Shown here: one piece after another, positions 49,648 to 60,657 of the stretch | How positions within the stretch are numbered: position 1 is the stretch's first letter | Layout of the letters: each line of letters opens with the position of its first letter | From: Aphelocoma coerulescens | Lineage: Eukaryota; Chordata; Aves; Passeriformes; Corvidae | Direction: 5' to 3' | Assembly: GCF_041296385.1 (NCBI RefSeq) | Contig: NC_091013.1 | Coordinates: 12,618,001 to 12,682,000, forward strand | DNA length: 64,000 nucleotides | The notes under the pieces: generated by a model | Told to the model about the DNA's origin: nothing | Database searches by the model: none | The model's input: only the letters and a program-made list of their open reading frames with translations | Translations under genes and position numbers: made by a program

Positions 49648-51517
49648 TTAAGATTCTCAGAGGGCAGGACTATGTTGTGCTCAGCTTCAACAGTGGCTGA
49701 GGTTTTTTGACACAACCTTGTAATACTGATATATAATACTGATTGCATAGCAGTGCATTTTGCATCATAGGCACTGTGTGTTATTGCTTTTGTCACTTAA
49801 TGCCCTTCCCTCAATTTAAATGCTATATGTTTATATAAGAATATCTTCTACATGTATTAAAATACTAGGTGAAAAATTATGCTGTGACATGCCTAAGGAG
49901 CTACAAAATATAATGAGCACGTATAACTGTAGGCCTGTCGAGGTACAGAAGTAAATGCACATTTTATTTTCTTCTTGTCATCACTATTCACCCTTCAGTG
50001 TATTCACCTGGCCTAACAGTTGTAAATGCAGCTTCAAAATATGGTATAAGTGACTATTTAAATGTAGTCATAAACACCTGTACCAACAGAAAGGGAAACT
50101 TAAATGACACTAATTGTCACCTTATCTGCTAGTCTTAGCAGAAAGAGAAAGCAACCAATGAGTCAGTCTCAGCTACTATATCAACTATAGTCATCCTCCC
50201 CCATTAGCAGATAGCAATTTTATTGGTAGGATGAGAATATTACACTAACTCTATAGCTGCATGTGCCATGGACTAGAAAACAGTTTTTCTCTTGTCATGT
50301 CTATCAGTTCAGTGTTGGTCTGAGGAGAATATTTATTTAAAAATTGCAAATATTCATTTGAAAATTGTATCACAAAGAAAAGCCCAAATTCCAAGAGTGT
50401 TTTCAACATTAGCCAGTGATCTCAAGCGATCTTCTTCACTATTGATATTAGATTTAACATTCAAATTTGTTTTGATTGAAAATCAAAAATTGTTTTTCAT
50501 TAACTATCTAGATTAAATATGCTCACAAAGCATTAATAAACATCCATCCTAGTTTTCAGACAGATTTAATTAGTATTATCTTACTTAATTTAAAAAAGCA
50601 ACACAATATTCTCTTTCAGATAAGGCCCTTGAGTATAGACATACTTAGAAAAAACATGTGACAAAGACAATAAATTGAGAGCTTAATTAATTAAACTCGG
50701 GCTGACTTCTCACTGAGAATGTTCAGGATTTTACACTAATATGTTCTACACTTTGATGTAAGAAATTTCTATTTTAACTATGTGTCAGTTCTGAAGATTA
50801 AATATAGTTGCCATGTTGCCTTTCCAGTGATGAGTAAGAATTAAATTCATTTTTTCAATAAAAGAGAGTTACGAATAGGCCTTTTGAGATGAGGACATAA
50901 TGAACAGAAGCCAGCAGATATTTCTGCTGCAAAGACCAGATCCTATCCCTGTGAAGTCAAAGAAGTTCTCTACACACTACTGGGGATATGTAGCAGAATA
51001 AGTTTATTAGAAATTATGAGGAGTGTTAACACTACTAGAATAAATGGAAGCATAAAGATATGAAGAACAGTTAGACCATGTGCTAAAATTCTGTACTGAG
51101 GTAAGAAATTTTCCTGAAATCCAAGTGAGGTGAGGGACAAATCCAGTGATGAAGTTTGAAAAATTTTATTGATAAAAATTCTAACCATTCATGAGCATTT
51201 CATGAAGGAGTTAATCCTATCAGAGAGCCTATATTTTCTTACCCAGGATAATTTTATATGATATACTGTGTGTTTGCCCATAAACTTAAAGGAGCAAGAA
51301 AATACAACTAAACTGAAACTTCACGTGGGAAAAACATTGGATTTAATAGAGAAAAAGCTCTATGTATTCTGGAAAGTCCCCCTTTTGACTACCCTCAAAA
51401 AAACCAATAAAGAATTCTTGATGGTTGGCAGAAAACTGTAAAAAAAGTATACAAAATAATCTATAATTTATTTAAATTTCATGTGGAATTCCTTAACTAA
51501 GTTGTGGTTATTTCAAA

Positions 51518-51576
51518 ACTGAATATTAAATATATTCTGTCCACTGAATATTAAATATATTCTGTCCACTGAATAT
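51518..51576. repeat. 25-bp tandem repeat, 2.4 copies
   Basis: The unit actgaatattaaatatattctgtcc occupies 51518-51542 and 51543-51567 without a mismatch, and a third partial copy follows to 51576. Confidence 0.95.
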
Positions 51577-53659
51577 GTGTGTATCAAACCTAAACAAAAC
51601 ACAAACCTCTGACAATTTTTTTTTTCAGAAAATAATCTATAATTCCCAGTGTATAAGCTCTCATGGAAAAAGTACTGAGAAAGCATTCTTTCTAACGTGG
51701 CCTGAGTCTGTAACCATGACTTTCAATGAGTTCCAAGGTCATCTTTTATTTTTCTTTGGCATTTGCACAAAAGCTGAAACAGAAATTCATTTAAAATTAT
51801 CTCTCATACAATGAATTAATAGAATGATAAGGCAACACTGGTAAAGAATTATGCAGTATGATTTGGTGCTTAATCTTCTGTGGCCACATTGCTGAGATGT
51901 AAAGCGATGCTGGGACCAGCTCAGTGACCTCATTTCTGTATCTATCTATTTTTTCCCCTCTTGTTCTAGAATTGGTTTTATGTTGCTTCTGCACCTGAAG
52001 ATGAGAAATTTGCTGCTTCCTTTGAAGAGGTCTCTTCAACAAGGGCCACAGCTTGTCAAATCACAGACAGTGGGGATTCACAGGATACAACCTGCCTGAA
52101 CCATGTCTACTAGAAAGTGAGAGATTTTCAGTCAAATTTCCTTTCTTTTCCCCCGTTAGTCTAATTACAGTAGCTTTATTCCTGTTGGGTTAAAGGCTGT
52201 TCCTCACATATTCACAGGTCATCCATTTCAAAACATTAATTCATAGAAGAAGAAAGATCCTTGCAGAATTAAAGAGCTAAAAAAATTTAAATTGAGCAAA
52301 TATACTAATCACTATACGGGAATAATATTTATAAAGATGATTTCATGTTTCTCTTTATTTTTAGATTTTATATGAGCTCAGCACATTATAAAGAAGGCAG
52401 ACCCCATCAGCAATTACAAGTTCTATCAACCTTGTTAAAGAAAATACAAGGATAAGGCTATATCACTGCAAAATTCTAAAGCAATCAGCACAAAGAATTG
52501 AGTTGTCACAGATGACAACCATAAGTCTAACCAAGCCTGAAGCAGATGGAGCTACCTCATTACTGGATGCAGCTTACCAGCTAATAAATATATTTAGCTT
52601 TTATTCACTTTTAGAGGACATAAGTATTGTTCTAAATATCTGACAAATAATTTGCATAATGATTAATAAGGATGACAAATATAGCCCCTGTAATCCAATA
52701 TGCAAATTAAAATGAAAGAGATACTCCAAAAATGAAAAGCAACTTTAAAGAGATGCTGCTAATGTGACAAAAATGTATTTCAGTCAGAAAACAATTGGTT
52801 GTTGAAGGTGTGAAGGAAACCATCTTCTCATGAGTTTACTTTTGGAGATACAATAATTTGTAATTTTTACTGTTTTGTTCAAAGTGCTTTCCTTTCTCCA
52901 ACCCTTCAAAAAGTGCTAGGACAGTCACCTCTAAAAACTGGCAGGCGACAAAGACAGTGAGAATCCGTCCCCACAGAAAAAGGAAAGAATTATGGCGTGA
53001 AAACCCAGGGAAATACCTGCATTCAGTGTGATGCAGATTAACAAGTTTTTTAATAGAAATCATTCTAAAGGAGTATAAATACATTTGATTTTTGTCACTG
53101 ACAACTTGTGATCATTCAAGCTGGTATGTCCATTCACCAGTGAACTCATGAAGGAAATAAAATAACTCCATTTTAGGGTTCCCGTGTGTGAATGGATCCC
53201 AAATTAGGAGTGAAATAAAGATTAACTATGTCATCAAGAATAATTCTGAGAAGCAAACTGCAGTTGTGGTGCCTCACAAGACAAGGTAGAGTATCCCATA
53301 TATGAGGGAAATTCTTGCTGCATTAAAGAAAGGTGTCAAAAAAATTCCAGTTAATATGGCATAAACATGACATAAAACTGTTATTCATCTCAAAAGGTTA
53401 ATAAAGTGTCTCTCCTCAAATATCAAATATTAGTTTACTCAGCTTGCATAATTCTCAAAACCAATTGATACTCACAAAAGCGATTGATACTCATTTAGTC
53501 TATTTTAAAATTGACCTGCATTTCTCATTCCTTTAAACTTCTGAGGCAATGAATCGTTCAGCTTTGCTAGATGACATGTAAAGTAGTGGATCTTGCTTCA
53601 TTTCATGTTTCTCTTTCTAAGGTTCCATTTTAGTTCCATTCTAATTTAAGTTGTATCAT

Positions 53660-53697
53660 CTCAGTGTGTAAATTAATTTACTCAGTGTGTAAATTAA
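53660..53697. repeat. 21-bp tandem duplication
   Basis: ctcagtgtgtaaattaa occurs at 53660 and again at 53681, joined by ttta. It lies just upstream of the exon-like segment at 53718. Confidence 0.92.
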
Positions 53698-53717
53698 CAC
53701 TTTTCTTTGCTCACAAG

Positions 53718-53873
53718 GGACTTGTAAGCTGCGGTTCCAAAATACAAGGACTGTCGCCAAGGGCATCTTCATCGTCTGGTAGCTCCCAGTTCCTACAGAG
53801 TTCCCATGCAACAGGAGCTTTGAGCTCCTCTGATGGCAAAATTCTGAAAGAGGAGTTTTCCTCTGCATTATGA
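53718..53873 (+). other. Candidate terminal coding exon, Ser-rich
   Basis: A short pyrimidine tract (cttttctttgctcac) ends in AAG at 53715-53717. The frame that starts at the next base stays open for 51 codons and ends with TGA at 53871-53873. The predicted segment is rich in Ser (SSSSGSS and SSSDGK) and ends EEFSSAL. The segment is visibly less AT-rich than its surroundings and holds several CpG, as coding exons often do. The minus strand is also open here (53711-53932), so the reading direction is uncertain. I do not recognise the protein on either strand. Confidence 0.25.
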
Positions 53874-55555
53874 ATTTCATGGGAGCTGGGAGCCAGGAGC
53901 AGTTGCTCTGTTATGAGACAGAGCAGGATCACATCTAGCTAAACTAGACCGTTCATAAAACATAAAAAAATGCAAATAAAACATTGACAAAAGTCACCTT
54001 ACTCAACAGAAAGCCTCTGAAAGTGACCCAGTGTAATCCCTCCCAATCAGAGCTAAAGCACTCTTAATTTTATTAATCTTATACTGTCAGAAATTTGGGC
54101 TGACTTTCTTTCTCTGCTCTCTGAAGACTGTCCCCAGCTCAGCATGTTTCTCATTGACCAGTTTTATTCTGTGGTATTACACTCTGGGTTCTGAGATTAG
54201 GATATAGATTTTTAAGGGCCATAAATGGTAAATGCTTAATGATCTCATGTCTATTTGTATTCAGAGCTGTGGACCACACAATAATTCTGATGGAAGAGTT
54301 AATTTCAGTGGCTTACACTTTCTTATTTCATTAAGATAGAAAACTAAGCAGCATAACTTGAGTACATACCATTTTAAGTATTTTTCTCAGGTGATACATG
54401 CACAGCTTTCTAGAATAACAAGATTTGGAGGGTAATCAATCATTCAGGGGGCATGTACTTAATACACTTTAAATTTTACACCAACTGGTTATAAAAAACA
54501 GATATGAACGGAATATTTTTTAATGTGTTGTAGAAATGAAAGATTAATGACGAAACAAAAAGTATGGGTACTCTTAAGGATAAAATACATCTGTTGTGAG
54601 AAGAACTGCGAATGTCAATCATTCTTTTTCTCTTAGTGTTAGCAATGAAATTGTTAAATGGATGAACACCACAAAGTTATGCTCTGATGGGTAAAAACAC
54701 TAAGCAGAAAATACAGCATTAGCCTTACTGATTTGAAAATGTAAACCACCACAGCATTGTGACAACTCTGCAGAAATATAATTAGAAGAGTACTGCTGAA
54801 TCTATTTCTATTGAATCTTCAAACAACTAATTTTCTGCAATTAATTTCAGGTCCAAAGTTCTGTTTGTTCGTTTCTATCAATTTCACAAGGAAAATTCTG
54901 GATTTTTTTTTCTTGGTAAGTTAAAATGGTTTAGGTAATTCAACACTTTCACTATGCAATCAAAACTTTTGATCATCCATTACCACTGTTTCAGGGCAGT
55001 ACTTTTGCCTTCTCCCTGCATGTAAACTGTGAGTTATTTTACTAGTAACTTTAAATACCTTTTTCTCAGTCTAGCTGAGAGTTGATCTGCTAAAAACTCT
55101 TCAGATGGAAAAGTGATATATTAGGATTCCCTTGATAGAGGTAAATTCCTTATAGTGACATACAGAAAAATAAGTGATGAATAAATGTATTTCTAATGTA
55201 TTTAGATGGTTGCAACCTTAGGTGCATACATAAACATCTATTTTTTAAAGTGTCAGGTAAGAGACACATAGATAGCTGTGTTGTCTCTGCTGATCTTTGA
55301 GCCTTTGCCCCTCAGATACACTGAGCTTCCTTCAGGATATAAAAGTTCTTCTATTACCAGTAAAGCTTTTTATTGTGGGGGTGGTTGTAGTGATTGAATG
55401 ATTTGGGAATATTTAAGAGCACTAGGTAGGTAAGATCAAAGAGGGGGAAGAGTCTGTAAAGTAAGGAAGAAAGCAGATCTAAACTCTTTCAGGCTGAATC
55501 AACGACACCCACCCAACTCTGTCTCAATTTCTCTTTCTGTCTGTCTCTGTGTCAG
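53874..55555. other. AT-rich non-coding stretch
   Basis: No gene or named repeat is seen between the two exon-like segments. If both belonged to one transcript this would be intron or flank; nothing here decides it. Confidence 0.5.
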
Positions 55556-55935
55556 TGATGACAGATCAGGAGCAGCTGGGAAGATGTGTAACTTTTCATA
55601 TAGTCAACCTGAAAGAGGACGTTTTGCTGCATCATGGAGGCTGTTGGCCAGAGCATTGGAAGTCCCATGCAAAGCACTGTTTACAGGACAATCTGAGCAA
55701 GACGTCGCCACAATAATTCATGTTGCCAATAAGAGAGTTCAGAACACTGTATGGAGTTCAAGTGCATTTCTATGCAACAGAAGTAAAAACCACTTACTGT
55801 ACAGAGGCATCTCCTGTCACTCACAGGAAAGTAGGAGTGAGATCTGAGGCCAAGTGGAAAAACACACCTACAGCCTCTGAACAATTTTTGTGTGTCTGCT
55901 GTGCTCAAGGTAATAAAGATTTTGTGATCATGTTT
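55556..55935 (+). other. Candidate terminal exon with polyadenylation signal
   Basis: A long pyrimidine-rich tract (ctctttctgtctgtctctgt) ends in CAG at 55553-55555, a strong acceptor. AATAAA follows at 55912-55917, with T/G-rich text just beyond it (tttgtgatcatgtttttttc). Between them is an 87-codon frame from ATG at 55584 to TGA, with no domain I recognise. Taken together this resembles the last exon of a transcript, possibly a long non-coding RNA. Each signal is common by chance in AT-rich DNA. Confidence 0.25.
55912..55917 (+). terminator. AATAAA polyadenylation signal candidate
   Basis: The hexamer is followed within 10-25 bases by a G/T-rich then T-rich element, the arrangement of a vertebrate cleavage site. 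It would serve the candidate exon at 55556. Confidence 0.35.
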
Positions 55936-58392
55936 TTTTCATAAATCAGATGTTTTCTTTGAGACAGAGGAACCTGGCCAAAGTCCCAAATATGATGTTT
56001 AAGCAAATTAAACCAATCATATGGCTGTCACTCTTCACATTTGTTTCTTTTCTTCATTAAGACCCTCCTAAATTAGCAGGTTTGGATAACATAAATGAAC
56101 CCAAGATTCCTAAAGATTCAATGGAGGTTCTGTCCAGCTTTCTGCTATTTATTACTGATCAATAGTGATGAATAGAAAATGGCACCTATAGTAGAAGTGT
56201 AGTTTCTCAAGATAAGAGATTAATAGTGTGCCAGTGGAGACAGCAGGTTGACCCAGCTAAAGTATATATTTGTATGATTACCATGTTATCATCCTCTCAC
56301 AGAAGAATGGAAAGCTGACATGATTCAATCAATACATAATTAAATTAAGAAGAATGTAAATGCAATCAATAACATGATGGAGGACAGGTCTTATCAAATA
56401 AAATGGATTTCATTTTTTTTATGAGATTACGAGTTGGAGTGACAGAGACAACTACAGATGTGATAGACTTACGTGTTACAAAAGCATGATTTAGGGTTGC
56501 ACAGACTAAAATAATTAGCACATAGTTTTCACAATCCCTTGAAAAAAGGGATTAAGAACTGATCAACTGGAAGAGAGCAAAAAGCAGTGTTATGTAGGAA
56601 TCAATACACTGAATCTATCTAAGCAGCTTCATTAGGTGTTAACATTAATTTTGACATGATTTTAAATTCTGTACTGCTGATGCAAAAGTAAATTTTTAAA
56701 ATTCCCTCAGATGTTATTCATAAAGGAGGACACAATATTAATCTGCAAAGTGGAAATTGCACAGCAAGAACACAGTCAAGCATATATGGTATTCTAAAGT
56801 ATAAACAGAACCATAATAAAGAAGGGAATTTTTTTTTAAATTAAAAAACAAACCCAAAGACAGTACATAAATGAAGAATGAAATTCACTTAAGAGAGTCA
56901 TATTTAAAAAGTGATGGAGAATAAGAAGAGAACCATAAATCGAAGGGCTAGTAAAGATGTCTTACTGTAAGATAGATTTTAGAAACTCTATTCATTTGGC
57001 TATAAGGTCTTGCACGTAACAGAGCAAGTCTTCTTCACCATACGAAATTCTTTTGCTCCAAAAAATTTGTTGATCTAGTAGAGAAAACCATAAAAAAATT
57101 ACTGGCTGAAAGACATATTCAAATTAGGAAAAAAAACTTTTAACTGAGAGTGTGATTAGCAGTCAGAACTAACTGGAGTGAAGAGAAAAATTCTCTGACT
57201 TGCAAGTCAAAACTATTTGTCTTGATGGATGATATTGTAGATCCCCATTAAAGATATGCATAATAACTATATAGACCTCATGGCAACAAGTGTACAAATC
57301 AGTCATGCAGAAATCAAAGAAATTCATATTTTATACGAAATCTGAATATGTAGAGTTACAGGCTTTGCACTTAGAGGGTGCTGGATTTCATGTAAGAATA
57401 ATAAAACATTCTAGAGCCTGAATTATATATGATATCAGATTAGAATGACTTGAAGTTCAATTCTGGTACATAAGATAAGCAAACACTTAGAAATTTAGGT
57501 AGGAATATGAAATATTTCACTGCTTTTCATTTGTGGAAATTTTCCACACTGGTCCTTCTGTAAGAAAAACTTGCTCATCTCATCAGATATCTAAATAAAT
57601 ATTTATTTCTTTTACTGTCATTTTGAGAAATTCAGTGACTTTCAAATCTGGTATTACAACCTCACAGAGATTTTACACTTGTCAGTATCCTTCAAAGAAA
57701 GGGCCAAAACTGCTGCCACCATCGAAGTTGAATTGTTCCCATTTCTGGAGTGTGAAAAATACACTGGCAAGGTGCAGTGCAGAACATTTACTCAGCTTCT
57801 GCAGAGGGATCAAACAAATAGGTCCACTCACCACAGCAATCAATTGACAGTCTTCATGAGCAATATGTTTAGAGATTAAATCTCATGATTACTATAGTTC
57901 TTTCCTGCAAAACATGGGTTAAATTGTAAAGGCTAAGTTCTTGCCCTCACATAACTATCCTTTTTGCTCAGTGTTGCTGTTGCATTTATTTTAGAGTTTG
58001 TCCATTTGAGTATGACACAGTAACTTAAATCTTCTAATTAATAACTTTGAGAAGGCAAAAATTAATCTCTTTAAAATATTACAAAGCCTATGAAAATTTC
58101 ATTGGACTACTTTTTAACATCTGCAGTGCTAATTTTATCTTTAAATAATAGTCTCACAGCTGTTCTAAGGACTTTTCTTAGATATACCTAAAGGAAAAGA
58201 CAGTCTTATACAAAAAGAATTATAGAATTCTGTAAAACTGGCACTCTTACATGTTGACATCACGACCTGTGAATTTTTGTATAGCTTACTTCCTGTCTCA
58301 GTGCAAAATAAGATCAAATAAGCATTAATACAAGATCTAAAATGCAAATAAATAGTAATACTAATAAATTGCATATTTGCCTTGAATCCTCT
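55936..58392. other. AT-rich non-coding stretch
   Basis: No gene or recognised repeat is seen. The overlapping + frames at 57623-57879 are short and featureless. Confidence 0.6.
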
Positions 58393-58643
58393 TGTCTTGG
58401 GGTGACTTTATGATGTTTATCCCCTATCGCCTGCTCTATGCCCAGACATGAATCCTGTCCCTCTCTGTGCCTTTAAAGCTAGCTAAGGGAGAGGGGGGAG
58501 AGCCTGTGGAATTCCTTTGGTGCTGTGTTCAAAACATAGATAAGTTCGCCGGCTTCTCCTGCCTGGCAGCTCCGCTTCTGAAGCAAAGAAGAGAGTTACA
58601 TTCCTTTTGCTTTTTAGCTAGTTTCTCGTTTATTAGCTAAAGT

Positions 58644-58808
58644 ATGGAGCCCTGGGACTTTGGCTTCTTCTTCTTCTCTTCTGGACAACACGAAAACATC
58701 GGTCAGGAGACCTTACACCTCAGCTCCGAAGAGGAGAAAGCCACACCCACAGAAAGGACTCCAAAATCTACCCAAGTTCGCTCCACAGTGAGAGGTTTTA
58801 TTATTTAG
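58644..58808 (+). other. Intact 54-codon open frame inside the LTR
   Basis: ATG at 58644 opens a frame that closes with TAG at 58806-58808. It lies upstream of the polyadenylation signal, so it would be in a transcript reading through this part of the LTR. The predicted peptide is Phe- and Ser-rich near its start, acidic in the middle, and Lys/Arg/Thr-containing toward the end. I know of no function for it. It may simply reflect a GC-richer sequence that has had little time to collect stops. Confidence 0.3.
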
Positions 58809-58848
58809 CATTGTTCTTTTCCCGTGCCTGCGTGCACTGTGTTTGCTA

Positions 58849-58854
58849 AATAAA
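58849..58854 (+). terminator. AATAAA polyadenylation signal of the LTR
   Basis: The hexamer lies in ctaaataaatagg, followed by a T-rich segment (ttttttctttttcgctttcc). This marks the R/U5 side of the LTR, about 70 bases before its end. Confidence 0.65.
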
Positions 58855-58926
58855 TAGGTTTTTTCTTTTTCGCTTTCCTCTGAGTTCATTTCAGACGTTC
58901 CTCCGAATTTGTCTCAAACTGGGACA

Positions 58927-60408
58927 TCTCTAGTGCCAGAATTTATCTTGAATGGTTAGTCTTTTTGAATACTTCATTACATGTACTTGATTTGGCTCTT
59001 GCATGCATTAATAGTACCTGAATGTCATATCCAGCTACATTAGCAAGCAAACAGATGCCTATAACTGTAATTTAAGCTGGAGCCTATTTTTTTAAGTGGT
59101 GAAACATTTATTCATTGTACCAAGGTTAAGTTAAATTAATTTTTTTTATTTTCTATTAGTGCTCACGTAACTGAATCTCTCCTTGCCCACATTCTCAATG
59201 ACAAAACATAATGGAAATTTGGCCAGGTGATAATAGGTGGAGAGACTTCAATAAGATCTGGTAATGAGGTAGCTGATGAGGCTTCATGCAAGGGATGTTT
59301 CATTGACACTGCATTAACAGATGATTAGCAAGCTTAAATTAAGAGGCAGAAAGAACAAACAGTATGAAGCCAAGCAGGTGTTAAAGAGGAAATGCTAAGG
59401 AATGAGGTAGAAATGTACTAGAGCGTAATGTTGAAACATTTCCTCAATACTTAGAGATGGATAATACAAATCCTTTCTTAAGTACTTCAGGGGGAGTAAA
59501 CACAAAAACCAATCAGTAGTAGAAACGTCAATATTTCAGGCAAGAAAAGTAGTCCAGCTACACCACTAAGCACCTTGGGCCACAGAAATCAGATGCACAC
59601 CAGAGTATAATGAGAACTAAAATTACATCAATACGTGCTAATATGAATAACACAATCAAGCCACTTTGCCTTCACATGGAGGAGAAAGGATGGCCAAGCA
59701 AAAGGACTAAAAATATCAACACATATAGCACACATTTTCTACAAAAATCTTTGATTTTTTTTTTTTATGGTTATCACTAAAGCAATTTTTATACGTAATC
59801 TTGGAAAGGAGAATATCATCATCAAAATACAAAAATTGCATGCTTTGCATGACTGTTTCCACATTGGTTTTATCTAATTTGGTCATCAGATTAGAGCGTG
59901 GTTACAGAAATAAAAACATGCCAGCCATAAGGCTTTAAATTATGATTTCTCATAAATTATGAGTTCTCAGAGAAAACTACAGAAGTGCCCAAAGGAACCA
60001 CAGGCTTAAAAACTTGTTTGCATAAGTGGTGGTTCAAGATTATGAGTAATTAAAATCAGTACAAAAATCTATTTGTGAGTAGTATAAAGACTGGAACCAA
60101 AACTTGAGATCAGTCTTCCTAAATGACAATAAAATTGAATAAAGCAACAGTTACTTTGAAAAGCATGTGGAATTCCCAATAATTAGGAAACCTTATTATT
60201 TCTTTGTTGCTTTATTTCTAATATTATATTAGAAATAGCCTAAATAATATTTTTTTTTATATTACTAGTTCTATTATTTTCTGCTTCAACATTTCCCAGA
60301 ATTAAAAGCAAACAGAGAAAGTGAGTAATAAGTATTTGTATGATTTAACCGTCCAGCTGTCCTTGTTCCTTGCCTGAGTTATTTTGCAACTTTACTTGTT
60401 CATGGTGA
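58927..60408. other. AT-rich non-coding stretch
   Basis: No gene is seen. It contains a run of 12 T at about 59755-59766 and a 25-base palindrome at 60213-60237. Confidence 0.6.
60213..60237. repeat. 25-base near-perfect palindrome
   Basis: tatttctaatat and atattagaaata are exact complements around a single central T. Twelve A/T-rich base pairs could extrude as a small hairpin. It is too short for a microRNA precursor. Confidence 0.92.
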
Positions 60409-60657
60409 TCAGGATCTTAATCTGCTGATGTGACTTTCTGGCTTGTCCTCAGTATGGTCTAGCTTGTCAGTCACTGAACTCCTGGATGGAACTGGTTGCC
60501 ATCCCTGGACTTTATCTTGCTCAGATCCTGCAAGAGACAGTCCTTGCTGTTGTGCCTGTAATGCTGTCACCCTCTGCTCCTGGGTCCCCTCCCCCTGCAG
60601 AGCAGCCCAGGGCCATAAAGCTTTTTCAGACCTTGTCAATGTCCAGCTGCTTTTAGG
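60409..60657. other. Isolated GC-richer block with open frames on both strands
   Basis: This block is much less AT-rich than its flanks and is open as a 94-codon + frame (60443-60727) and a 76-codon - frame (60409-60639). The minus-strand reading is Gln/Glu/Ser-rich and looks more protein-like, but has no family I recognise and no clear splice sites. It may be an exon, a regulatory element or a fragment of an old repeat; I cannot separate these. Confidence 0.25.

Larger units (their letters stand above)
49648..53717. other. AT-rich non-coding stretch
   Basis: No gene is supported; frames are under 85 codons. Two small tandem repeats (51518 and 53660) are listed separately. A pyrimidine tract ending in CAG at about 51620-51629 has no partner donor that I can identify. 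Confidence 0.55.
58393..58926 (+). mobile_element. Well-preserved endogenous retrovirus LTR, + orientation
   Basis: The 534-bp segment runs from TGTCTTGGGG to CTGGGACA, a TGTC...GACA pair of inverted termini. It is GC-richer than its flanks and keeps many CpG, suggesting a fairly young insertion. It holds an AATAAA at 58849-58854 and closely resembles an LTR family common in songbirds, from memory. Flanks are CCTCT on the left (58388-58392) and TCTCT on the right (58927-58931), one mismatch from a 5-bp target duplication. Alternatively cttgaat at 58381-58387 and 58947-58953 marks a larger insertion with a short leader remnant. No viral protein genes follow. Confidence 0.82.

Noticed and set aside
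51518..51576. Direct repeats considered as a CRISPR-like array.
   Set aside because: The units abut without spacers and the sequence is vertebrate. It is a plain tandem repeat.
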